Assembly: GCA_003666325.1 (NCBI GenBank)
Contig: QPIL01000104.1
Span: 1-36,123 of the forward strand
Reading direction: 5' to 3'
From: Methylococcales symbiont of Iophon sp. n. MRB-2018
Lineage (GTDB): Bacteria; Pseudomonadota; Gammaproteobacteria; Methylococcales; Methylomonadaceae
Length of the DNA: 36,123 nt
The position numbers and the translations under genes were made by a program. The notes under the pieces were generated by a model. The model was not told where the DNA came from, ran no database searches, and was given only the letters and a program-made list of their open reading frames with translations. Of this stretch, positions 1 to 6,163 are shown in pieces. How positions within the stretch are numbered: the stretch's first letter is position 1; the number at the start of each line of letters is the position of its first letter.

Positions 1-6
1 CTACTT

Positions 7-126
7 GCCCAACCGTTTCAAATACCATTGAATGGTCAGAATATGCCACGAACAAGAACACGGTAAAGGTTCTCTATTTGCCGATACTTTGTAGGATGGT
101 AACTAAGGAAAATTTAGAGTACTAAC
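7..126 (-). repeat. Integron-associated 120-bp repeat, copy A
   Basis: This segment has a diverged homologue at 3350-3472. Shared blocks include CCCAACCGTTTCAAATACC, GCCACG-ACAAGAACAC and CTTTGTAGGATGGT. Read on the minus strand it runs from GTTAG (126 to 122), the right end of the cassette attC, to a canonical GTTGGGC recombination core (13 to 7). That core is followed by AAG, as in the first cassette. It is therefore bounded by two GTT cores in the same direction, like a very short cassette without an ORF. I could not fold it into a convincing attC of its own. What it does is unknown. Confidence 0.55.
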
Positions 127-191
127 GACTAAGCTCACCTGCCACTATGGAGCGTAGCGGAATAGCGGTCAGGTGGAGCGCATTGTTGGGC
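119..191 (-). other. attC recombination site of integron cassette
   Basis: Read on the minus strand, the site starts with the core GCCCAAC (191-185). It ends with CGTTAG (127-122), a core that deviates from GTTRRRY only in its last positions (GTTAGTA). The two arms pair as a bulged hairpin: GCTCACCTGCC at 133-143 against GGTCAGGTGGAGC at 167-179, continued by ACTAT/ATAG. Unpaired single bases in such a stem are the hallmark of single-stranded attC folding. The site lies directly after the stop of the leftward gene at 205-618, where the attC of that cassette belongs. Confidence 0.7.
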
Positions 192-204
192 ATGATGCTA
201 CGAC

Positions 205-618
205 CTATGAGAAAAGGCGACGTAGAAAGCCTATTCCGATCGACTGCTGAATAAATGCTTTAGTTCCCGGATGCTTGTGAGCACCATATGCAAAGTTAAG
301 GACAATAATATTGAACATGCTTAGCAATTGATCGTCTGTGGCTCGAACCGAGTGACTATCAAGCTTCTGGCGAGCACGACCGCAGATTTCGAGAAATACC
401 TCGCCGCAGTCCTTTTGCCAAAATGATGGGTCTGCCCCAAATGGAGCAATTTCGTCGATCCAGGACTCTACGGACGGTCTTGCACTCTGAGGCAGTTCTT
501 CGATAGTGCCCTGCAAGGCCGCCACAATTGTCGGGAAGTCCTGCTTTTTGAAGTGATGCAACACTAACTCGCCGAACTTGCGACCGGTGAATTGTTGCGA
601 TAGAGAATTTATATCCAC
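205..618 (-). CDS. Cassette-borne hypothetical protein (second gene of cassette)
   Basis: This 137-residue protein is not one I recognise. It has no signal peptide, membrane segment or cysteine motif. It looks like a small soluble, mainly helical protein, with aromatic and charged residues spread evenly and a C-terminus ending GFLRRLFS. The start is a GTG preceded by a strong AGGAGG five bases upstream. An ATG four bases earlier lies in another frame and would give only a shadow ORF. It follows the upstream gene with 24 bases between, so the two are probably cotranscribed from the integron promoter. Its attC follows immediately. The GC-rich look and codon use unlike the AT-rich genes downstream suggest acquisition from another genome. 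Confidence 0.7.
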   Translation of the reverse strand: MDINSLSQQFTGRKFGELVLHHFKKQDFPTIVAALQGTIEELPQSARPSVESWIDEIAPFGADPSFWQKDCGEVFLEICGRARQKLDSHSVRATDDQLLSMFNIIVLNFAYGAHKHPGTKAFIQQSIGIGFLRRLFS

Positions 619-642
619 ACATTCCTCCTCATGCTTGCAGGC

Positions 643-1071
643 TCATAGATTCTTGAACATTTCCATTGTTCGCTTCATGGACTCTTCTCCAGTCCGATCA
701 ATCTCTCCGAACTGAGTCTTGGCCTGCTCCCATATCTGCTTTCCAATGACGATAGTTTTCGGCGAGCCATTCTCGTAGACCGTTAGGCCGTAAAGGGCGC
801 CTGTCTTTGGGTCCTTGAGCTTTTGATACTGTGCAGCAGGAATATCCGTGCCCACCTGGAGATGACGAGTTTCTGAGCCGTCAGGGCCGATAACGTGAAA
901 GATAACGGTATCGGACGGATTCTCTGACATGCTGATTTTGCCATCGTCCTGCATTTTCTTAAGCCAAGCTTCCGTGCAAGGTACCTCTCTTGTAGTGCCG
1001 TCATCTTGCGGCACCTGTAGAGTAGTTTTCTTGCCAAAGAGTCCGTCAAAGAAACCTGTGTTGAACTTCAT
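643..1071 (-). CDS. Cassette-borne hypothetical protein (first gene of cassette)
   Basis: This is a 142-residue protein of unknown function. The N-terminus (MKFNTGFFDGLFGKK) is followed by a beta-rich, charged middle with many T, V and G residues and a helical, charged end. There is no signal peptide or transmembrane helix. ATG is preceded by AGGAGG six bases upstream, a strong ribosome site. It starts just inside the first cassette, whose boundary is the GTTGGGC core at 1100-1094. It reads away from the integrase, as cassette genes normally do. With the gene at 205-618 it forms a two-gene cassette that shares one attC. Confidence 0.7.
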   Translation of the reverse strand: MKFNTGFFDGLFGKKTTLQVPQDDGTTREVPCTEAWLKKMQDDGKISMSENPSDTVIFHVIGPDGSETRHLQVGTDIPAAQYQKLKDPKTGALYGLTVYENGSPKTIVIGKQIWEQAKTQFGEIDRTGEESMKRTMEMFKNL

Positions 1072-1093
1072 GTCACTCCTCCTTTATTTGCTT

Positions 1094-1100
1094 GCCCAAC
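1094..1100 (-). other. attI/cassette junction core (GTTGGGC)
   Basis: The minus strand reads GTTGGGC followed by AAG, identical to the junction at 13-7. It matches the GTTRRRY consensus of integron recombination cores. It lies about 140 bp from the integrase start codon on the side where the attI site should be, and the first cassette gene begins 23 bases beyond it. I infer that the crossover point of attI lies between the G and the TT here. Confidence 0.6.
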
Positions 1101-1117
1101 TATTTATTAGCATTCAC

Positions 1118-1145
1118 ATTGTACACAAATCTTAATAAAAACTAA
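1118..1145 (-). promoter_or_regulatory. Candidate cassette promoter (Pc)
   Basis: On the minus strand TTAGTT (1145-1140) and TACAAT (1123-1118) are 16 bases apart and point at the cassette genes. The -10 match is good and the -35 is weak. The position, between integrase and first cassette, is where integrons carry Pc. This rests on motif matching only. Confidence 0.35.
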
Positions 1146-1241
1146 GCAATAACTATTTTAGATTTATTTTATAAATAAATATCTACAGTAATTTACTTAA
1201 AAATACTATAGTGCTGTTTATATTATTATAAATAACATGCT

Positions 1242-2204
1242 ATGGCAAAAAAATTACTAGAAGTTGCTAGGGATAAAATTAGACTTAGGCATTATAGTTA
1301 TCAAACTGAAAAGACTTATCTTGGGTGGATGAAGCGTTATGTTTTATTTCATGGTAAAAAACATCCTAAAGATATGGGTAAACTTGAAATTGAGGAGTTT
1401 TTAACTGATTTAGCGGTTAATCGTAGTGTTTCACCTAGCACTCAAAATCAGGCTTTTAATGCCTTGTTATTTTTGTATGAGAAGGTTTTAGGGATTAGCA
1501 TTAAACATGAAAACATATCAGCTTTACGCGCTAAGGAAAAGATACATATTCCATCGGTGTTAACAATAGATGAGGTTAAAAGTGTGATTTTTAATTCTAA
1601 AGGGGTTTATCAATTAATGCTTAAACTTATGTATGGTTGTGGTTTGAGGATGAATGAATTACTTAGATTGAGAATTAAGGATATTGATTTTGGCTTTGAT
1701 AAGGTTTGTGTATGGGATAGCAAAAGTCAGCAGGACAGGGTGTTGCCATTGCCTCAAAAAATTAAAGAGGACTTGGGTATTCATATTGAAAATGTTAGAA
1801 AAACCCATAAAAACGATATTCTTGCTGGGCTTGGTTATGTGCATTTACCTTTTGCACTTGATAAAAAATATCCTAATGCTAATACTGAGTTTAAATGGCA
1901 GTATTTGTTTCCGATGAATAACATTACTCAAGACCCTAGAGGAGATAAAAAAATTCGTCATCATGTATTGTCAGCCACTTTTGGTCGGAATATTAAAGTG
2001 GCTGCTAGATTGTCTTATATTGACAAGAAAATATCCGCACATACTTTTAGGCATTCTTATGCGACGCATTTACTGCAAAATGGCATTGATATTCGCACTA
2101 TTTCTGAATTGCTTGGGCATAGAAATTTGCAAACCACGATGATTTATACCCATATTGTTAAAGAGCTTAATAAGGGTGGTGTAAAAAGCCCGTTGGATTT
2201 TTAG
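1242..2204 (+). CDS. intI: Integron integrase (tyrosine recombinase)
   Basis: This 320-residue tyrosine recombinase should insert and excise gene cassettes by attI x attC recombination. The N-terminal SAM-like DNA-binding domain covers about residues 1-90, with the IntI-typical stretch SPSTQNQAFNALLFLY. The catalytic residues are visible: Arg136 (CGLRMNE), Lys161/162, His267-x-x-Arg270 (HTFRHSYATHL), His293 (LGHRN) and the nucleophile Tyr302 (MIYTH). The extra IntI-specific patch at about 200-245 (HLPFALDKKYPNAN, WQYLFP, RHHVL) separates it from XerC/XerD. It is full length with no frameshift. It is transcribed away from the cassette at 126-1099, as in typical integrons. No Shine-Dalgarno sequence is obvious. 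Its last five codons are duplicated downstream by the REP-like array. Confidence 0.93.
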   Translation: MAKKLLEVARDKIRLRHYSYQTEKTYLGWMKRYVLFHGKKHPKDMGKLEIEEFLTDLAVNRSVSPSTQNQAFNALLFLYEKVLGISIKHENISALRAKEKIHIPSVLTIDEVKSVIFNSKGVYQLMLKLMYGCGLRMNELLRLRIKDIDFGFDKVCVWDSKSQQDRVLPLPQKIKEDLGIHIENVRKTHKNDILAGLGYVHLPFALDKKYPNANTEFKWQYLFPMNNITQDPRGDKKIRHHVLSATFGRNIKVAARLSYIDKKISAHTFRHSYATHLLQNGIDIRTISELLGHRNLQTTMIYTHIVKELNKGGVKSPLDF

Positions 2205-2385
2205 AAATAATGTAATAAAAGGGTAGCGTCCCCTTATTTTCCGTTGGATTTTTAGAAATAATGTAATAAAAGGGTAGCGTCCCCTTATTTTCATGTAATA
2301 AAAGGGTAGCGTCCCCTTATTTTCTTATTTTCTTTAAAGGGTAGCGTCCCCTTATTTTCTTAAAGGGTAGCGTCCCCTTATTTTC
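2191..2385 (+). repeat. Five REP-like repeats with a 51-bp tandem duplication
   Basis: The 24-base unit AAAGGGTAGCGTCCCC followed by TTATTTTC occurs at 2218, 2269, 2301, 2336 and 2362. Each can form a short hairpin, AAGGG-TAGCGTC-CCCTT. Positions 2191-2241 and 2242-2292 are an exact 51-bp tandem duplication. The duplicated unit includes the last integrase codons and stop (CCGTTGGATTTTTAG), so a second copy of the integrase tail follows the real one. Such GGGGACGCTACCC palindromes resemble REP sequences often linked to RAYT transposases. No such transposase is in this window. Confidence 0.8.
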
Positions 2386-2408
2386 TTGATTTAATTGTTA
2401 TACCGTGT

Positions 2409-2696
2409 TTAATCCATACGAGATGCTAGTTTCTTATAAATTGCATCTTTATCCCGCTTGCCGACAGCTAAAACATAAACTACGATTTCGTTATCGACTA
2501 CTTCGTAGGCTAATCTATAGCCAGCCGTACGTAGCTTAATCTTGTACACGGAATCGTAGCCTCTTAACTTGGCAGACTGTACACGTGGATTTTCAAGTCT
2601 CTTTGAGAGTTTGTTTTTAAACTGTTTTTTAAGTGGTTCAGCTAATTTATCCCACTCTTTCTTAGCCGCAGGTAAGAACTTTAACTTATAAATCAT
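2409..2696 (-). CDS. relE: RelE-family mRNA interferase toxin
   Basis: This 95-residue protein has the RelE/ParE fold pattern: the opening strand MIYKLKFLPAAKKEWDKL, a lysine/arginine-rich helix pair, and the strand run KLRGYDSVYKIKLRTAGYRL then VYVLAVGKRDKDAIYK. Toxins of this family cleave mRNA on the ribosome; ParE relatives target gyrase instead. The motif LRGYDSVYKIKL...YRLAYEV and the terminal GKRDKDAIYK fit RelE better. It overlaps the upstream antitoxin gene by 11 bases, so the two are translationally coupled. Toxin-antitoxin pairs often stabilise integron arrays, which fits its place beside the integrase. Confidence 0.87.
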   Translation of the reverse strand: MIYKLKFLPAAKKEWDKLAEPLKKQFKNKLSKRLENPRVQSAKLRGYDSVYKIKLRTAGYRLAYEVVDNEIVVYVLAVGKRDKDAIYKKLASRMD

Positions 2697-2937
2697 TTAT
2701 ATCAATTTCGATAGCACTTGATAAATCACCACGCCTCTTATCGATTACCTTTTCCAGCTCGTAATCATCCAGAACATCCATTAGCCACTCGTATGTTTCT
2801 GCAGGGACTAAATATGCTGTTGGTTTATTATGATTTAATATTGCAATAGCCGAGCCATCTGCTTCATTTAGTAGTGAAGTAGGGTTCTTTTTTAGTTCAG
2901 AAATACTTGCTGAACATTCAGCTAAGACTTGTCTCAT
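2686..2937 (-). CDS. relB: Phd/YefM-type antitoxin
   Basis: This 83-residue partner of the RelE toxin has the N-terminal pattern typical of Phd/YefM antitoxins: a short strand, the helix SASISELKKNPTSLL and the stretch AIAILNHNKPTAYLVPAETYE. This is the DNA-binding dimer domain. The C-terminal acidic part (RGDLSSAIEIDINDL) would wrap and neutralise the toxin. A GGAG ribosome site precedes the ATG. Autoregulation is likely because a perfect inverted repeat lies 11 bases upstream of the start. The symbol follows the toxin partner; by fold it is nearer Phd than classic RelB. Confidence 0.85.
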   Translation of the reverse strand: MRQVLAECSASISELKKNPTSLLNEADGSAIAILNHNKPTAYLVPAETYEWLMDVLDDYELEKVIDKRRGDLSSAIEIDINDL

Positions 2938-2948
2938 TAAAAGGCTCC

Positions 2949-2965
2949 AATTTAAGTGTTAAATT
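2949..2965. promoter_or_regulatory. Candidate operator of the toxin-antitoxin operon
   Basis: AATTTAA-GTG-TTAAATT is a perfect 7-bp inverted repeat with a 3-bp spacer. It sits just upstream of the ribosome site of the antitoxin gene and inside AT-rich promoter-like sequence. Such palindromes are normal binding sites for antitoxin or toxin-antitoxin complexes. No binding evidence exists beyond symmetry and position. Confidence 0.5.
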
Positions 2966-3349
2966 AAAATCTTATTTTAGACCCAAATTGATTCTATTGC
3001 CAGAGCTTAATTAAGCGGTATAACGCCAAAATAAGGGGCCAGCGGTTTGAACGCGATGAAGCCCCAAAAATGTATTTATTTTTTTGCACCACTGTCATCC
3101 CAGATAACGCTTGCGTTAGCTGGTCGCTCTTAATTTTTTTGTTAGCACGACGGAGAACAATGATTTTTGTTGTTACGCTGAAGAAACCTTTACCTGCATT
3201 AAATGCTCTTGCTGTAACAGGGCTTTTTTGTTAAAGCCTCTTAGTTTCAATGTTTTCCAGAACGTTACTCTAAAACAAAAGCGTTTTGTAAAGCAAGGGC
3301 TATAAAAATACGCCAGCTGTGTTACAACAATACTGCCCTGTTACTACCG
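2966..3349. other. Non-coding integron debris with attC-like hairpins
   Basis: I found no credible gene in this stretch. Two foldable pieces stand out. Near 3019 GTATAACGCC is followed by GGGGC...GCCCC arms (3035-3067), resembling one end of a degraded attC. At 3100-3123 CCAGATAACGC and GCGTTAGCTGG pair 10 of 11 across a TT loop. Both contain AAC/GTT cores, but neither has a full set of four boxes. They may be decayed attC sites. Confidence 0.35.
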
Positions 3350-3472
3350 ACCCAACCGTTTCAAATACCCTTAAAAAGTGGGAGTGCCACGGACAAGAAC
3401 ACCGCAAAGTTTTCTAATATTAACCAAGCTTTGTAGGATGGTTATTTATTAAGGGAAATTAATAGTGCTAAC
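3350..3472 (-). repeat. Integron-associated 120-bp repeat, copy B
   Basis: This is the diverged homologue of the repeat at 7-126, alignable over its whole length with a few small gaps. On the minus strand it starts at GTTAGCAC (3472) and ends in GTTGGGT (3356-3350), also a match to GTTRRRY. It lies upstream of the fossil integrase at 3664-3890 just as copy A lies upstream of the intact integrase, which ties it to integrons. From 3473 to 3663 I see no gene. A perfect hairpin, GCACTATT-GCCAT-AATAGTGC, lies at 3486-3506. Confidence 0.55.
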
Positions 3473-3663
3473 TATTAGTATAAGGCACTATTGCCATAAT
3501 AGTGCTGTATTAAAAATAAAATAAGGCATATTTGCATGTTTTTTAATAAACTCTGTTAATAAAATCTGATATTGAGTATTGTAGTAAAAATCTGTTAATA
3601 TTTTTCTATATACTTTTAATACTGATACCGACTATAACCCAGAACAAAACCTTATTATAAGAG

Positions 3664-3890
3664 ATGCGCGTGACATTACGCAGGCAGGGTTATACTTATG
3701 CAACTGAAAACACTTATTGATTGGGTGGGTCGGTTTATAAAGTTTCATCAATTGAAAAACAAATAATCTTTGCTTGAAAACTCTGGACAAAAGGTTGAAA
3801 AATAGTTGACTTATTTGGCAGTTAAACAAACAGCAACACCTAGCACACAAAATCAGGCTTTAAATGCCCTAGTATTTTTATACTAAGATT
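3664..3890 (+). pseudogene. Integron integrase fossil (N-terminal part)
   Basis: Three-frame reading gives MRVTLRRQGYTYATENTY, then after a frameshift IDWVGRFIKFHQLKN, then after stops LTYLAVKQTATPSTQNQALN followed by ALVFLY. This matches the N-terminal SAM-like domain of integron integrases and parallels the intact protein upstream (YSYQTEKTYLGWMKRYVLFH, LAVNRSVSPSTQNQAFNALL). There are at least one frameshift and two in-frame stops, and the catalytic domain is missing. It is the same strand and same layout as the intact gene, with a copy of the 120-bp repeat upstream. It cannot encode a working enzyme. Confidence 0.8.
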
Positions 3891-3942
3891 TTAAAACACC
3901 CTTTTTTAATGGTTTGCATTTTCTCACTAACAGGACAGCCTT

Positions 3943-5328
3943 TTAGTGACTAATACCCCCTTTTGTTAATGCTTTAGGGTTTAACAATTTTTCTAATTCT
4001 TCACGGCTTAATCCCGTCATCTCCAAAGCAACATCAATAATAGGCCGGCCTTGCTTATAAGCTGCCTTAGCCACTTGCGCTGCTTTTTCATAACCAATAA
4101 TAGGGTTTAACGCGGTCACTAATATTGGATTCTTTGATAAAGCTTGTTGCAAGTTATCTTCTCTCACTATAAAAGTTGCAAGGGCTTTATCTGCCAAAGC
4201 GCGTGAAATATTGCCGATTAACTCAATACTTTGCAATATATTATAAGCAATAACAGGCAACATGACATTCAGTTGAAAAGTACCCGCCTGCCCTGCTACA
4301 GTAATAGTGGCATCATTTCCAATGACTTGGGCAGCAACCATTGCGGTTGCCTCAGGGATAACAGGGTTTACTTTACCTGGCATAATACTACTACCAGGTT
4401 GTAATGCGACTAACTCGATTTCACCAAAACCAGCCAGTGGACCACTATTCATCCAGCGTAAGTCATTGGCAATCTTCATTAAGCTTACGGCAATGACTTT
4501 TGTTTGACCTGATAATTCAACGATGGCATCTTGAGCGCTTAGACTTTCAAAAAAAGATTCGTTGGGTTTAAAGGGCAGTCCGGTTTCTTTACTTAACACT
4601 GCCGCAAATTTTTCTGCAAATTGGGGGTCTGCATTAATACCTGTGCCAACTGCAGTTCCACCTTGGGCTAATTTATAAACTCTAGGTAGGGTGACATTGA
4701 TGCGTTCAATTGCGTTTCTAATTTGCAGAGCCCATGCACCTAATTCTTGAGCCATTGTTAAGGGCATAGCATCCATTAAATGCGTGCGTCCCGTTTTTGT
4801 GACTGCTTCAAGAGAAGATGCTTTGTTTTCTATCACTTCAGCAAGATGTTTTAAACTGGGTAGTAAAGTATTATGGCATTCCATTGCTGCACTAATATGA
4901 ATGGCTGTGGGGATGACATCATTACTACTTTGTCCCATGTTGACATGATCATTTGCAGCAACAGCAACATTAGCAATGTCACTTGCTAAATGTGCTAATA
5001 CTTCATTGACATTCATATTAGTACTGGTGCCGGAACCCGTTTGAAAAACATCTACAGGAAATTGATCTAAATGATTGCCATCTATTATTTGTTGAGAAGC
5101 TTGAATAATGGCATTTGCTCTTATCTCGTCCAATATCCCTAATTCCATATTGACTTTAGCCGCATTTTTTTTAATTAAAGCCACAGTACGAATAAAAGAT
5201 GAGGGTAAAGTAAGTCCGCTAATAGGGAAGTTATTAATTGCTCTTTGCGTTTGTGCTGCATATAAAGCATTAACAGGTACTTCCAACTCACCCATGCTAT
5301 CTTTTTCTATTCGATATTTTTCAGTCAT
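3943..5328 (-). CDS. fumC: Fumarate hydratase class II
   Basis: This 461-residue protein is a full-length, iron-independent class II fumarase that interconverts fumarate and L-malate in the TCA cycle. Near the start, RIEKDSMGELEVP and ALYAAQTQRAINNFPISG are typical of FumC and argue against aspartate ammonia-lyase. TGSGTSTNMNVNEV (97-110), GRTHLMDAMP (180-189) and the superfamily signature GSSIMPGKVNP (312-322) are all present. It is the last gene of a leftward operon and overlaps the glutaredoxin-like gene upstream by 8 bases, which suggests translational coupling. Confidence 0.96.
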   Translation of the reverse strand: MTEKYRIEKDSMGELEVPVNALYAAQTQRAINNFPISGLTLPSSFIRTVALIKKNAAKVNMELGILDEIRANAIIQASQQIIDGNHLDQFPVDVFQTGSGTSTNMNVNEVLAHLASDIANVAVAANDHVNMGQSSNDVIPTAIHISAAMECHNTLLPSLKHLAEVIENKASSLEAVTKTGRTHLMDAMPLTMAQELGAWALQIRNAIERINVTLPRVYKLAQGGTAVGTGINADPQFAEKFAAVLSKETGLPFKPNESFFESLSAQDAIVELSGQTKVIAVSLMKIANDLRWMNSGPLAGFGEIELVALQPGSSIMPGKVNPVIPEATAMVAAQVIGNDATITVAGQAGTFQLNVMLPVIAYNILQSIELIGNISRALADKALATFIVREDNLQQALSKNPILVTALNPIIGYEKAAQVAKAAYKQGRPIIDVALEMTGLSREELEKLLNPKALTKGGISH

Positions 5329-5569
5329 TAGATAACTCTTTAATAAATGCTTGAACCTGAGCTAGCGAAAAAGGCCAGCCGAGTTGTTTTTTAGTTTCAG
5401 GATGATATAAGACAGGAATGAGTACCGCATATTGTTCTTGCCACTGCTCTTCAACGGCAATATCAATGGATTCAATTTTAAATAAATTTTGCTCATAACT
5501 CGCTAAAATATTCTCGGCATCTTCACATAAATGGCAGTTTTCAGTGCCAAATAAGATTAAATTTAACAT
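5321..5569 (-). CDS. Glutaredoxin-like (DUF836) thiol protein
   Basis: This 82-residue protein has a thioredoxin fold pattern: strand LNLILFGTE, a CHLC redox motif at residues 12-15, then helix and strands ending in a conserved proline region (LIPVLYHP). The family (DUF836/glutaredoxin-like) is common in proteobacteria, and its substrates are mostly unknown. It starts two bases after the stop of the yqhA-like gene and overlaps fumC, so it is the middle gene of a tight three-gene unit. A role in thiol redox balance is inferred from the CxxC motif only. Confidence 0.85.
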   Translation of the reverse strand: MLNLILFGTENCHLCEDAENILASYEQNLFKIESIDIAVEEQWQEQYAVLIPVLYHPETKKQLGWPFSLAQVQAFIKELSND

Positions 5570-5571
5570 GA

Positions 5572-6084
5572 TTATTCTTTTGAATGTCTGGAGATTTTAT
5601 CCAGATAGCCCATTAATAAAGCGGATAAAACTAGGGTTAAATGGATCAAAACATACCACATTAATTTATCGTTCTCAGTTTCTTCTACATTCATGAAAAT
5701 CTTCAGTAAATGGATGGAAGAAATAGCAACAATAGAAGATGCGACCTTCATTTTTAGTGAACCATAATCATGACTCCCTAGCCAGCTTAGTTTTTCAGTA
5801 TCGTCTCCAATATCAAGCTGTGAAACAAAGTTTTCGTAACCACTAAACATGACAATAATGGTTAGGCTACCGACTAATGTCAGATCAATTAAGGTCAGTA
5901 TTTTTAAAACTAATTCTGATTCATTAAGCTCAAGTATTTGAGGTAAAAAATGATAAAGTTCCTGGAAAAACTTAATAGATAAGGCGAACAAAGCTAAACT
6001 CATCGCCAAATAGACAGGGGCTAATAGCCACCTGCTTGCGTACATTGTTTTTTCTAAAAACCGTTCTGTTTTACCGATTTGCAT
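5572..6084 (-). CDS. UPF0114 (YqhA-type) inner-membrane protein
   Basis: This 170-residue integral membrane protein has three or four hydrophobic segments (about 17-38, 62-84, 112-130 and 143-160). The motifs [38 protein letters not shown] and [20 protein letters not shown] are hallmarks of the YqhA/UPF0114 family. Function is not established; the family is proposed to be channel-like. It is the first gene of the operon with the glutaredoxin-like gene and fumC. No clear promoter could be picked out upstream, where repeat-element sequence begins about 80 bases away. Confidence 0.88.
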   Translation of the reverse strand: MQIGKTERFLEKTMYASRWLLAPVYLAMSLALFALSIKFFQELYHFLPQILELNESELVLKILTLIDLTLVGSLTIIVMFSGYENFVSQLDIGDDTEKLSWLGSHDYGSLKMKVASSIVAISSIHLLKIFMNVEETENDKLMWYVLIHLTLVLSALLMGYLDKISRHSKE

Positions 6085-6163
6085 TAAATGACCTGAATAC
6101 TATGAAGTTTGATGGCTATTCTAGCTCAAAATAGCGCTTAGGCACCTAGGTATAATGAATTAT

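Noticed and set aside
7-191. One long attC spanning GCCCAAC (191) to GTTGGGC (7)
   Set aside because: It would be about 185 bp, longer than usual, and the inner arms at 133-179 already form a complete short attC ending at GTTAG; the remainder matches an independent repeat.
359-622. An 87-codon ORF overlapping the second cassette gene in another frame, with an ATG right after AGGAGG
   Set aside because: The ATG spacing is too short, the composition is arginine/serine rich like a shadow frame, and the GTG frame gives a full-length protein ending beside the attC.
3140-3300. A tRNA or small RNA in the gap between the antitoxin and repeat B
   Set aside because: No cloverleaf, CCA end or terminator-like hairpin with a T run could be assembled.
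3632-3850. A 72-codon minus-strand ORF
   Set aside because: It lies antisense to the integrase fossil, whose plus-strand reading matches IntI in several blocks.
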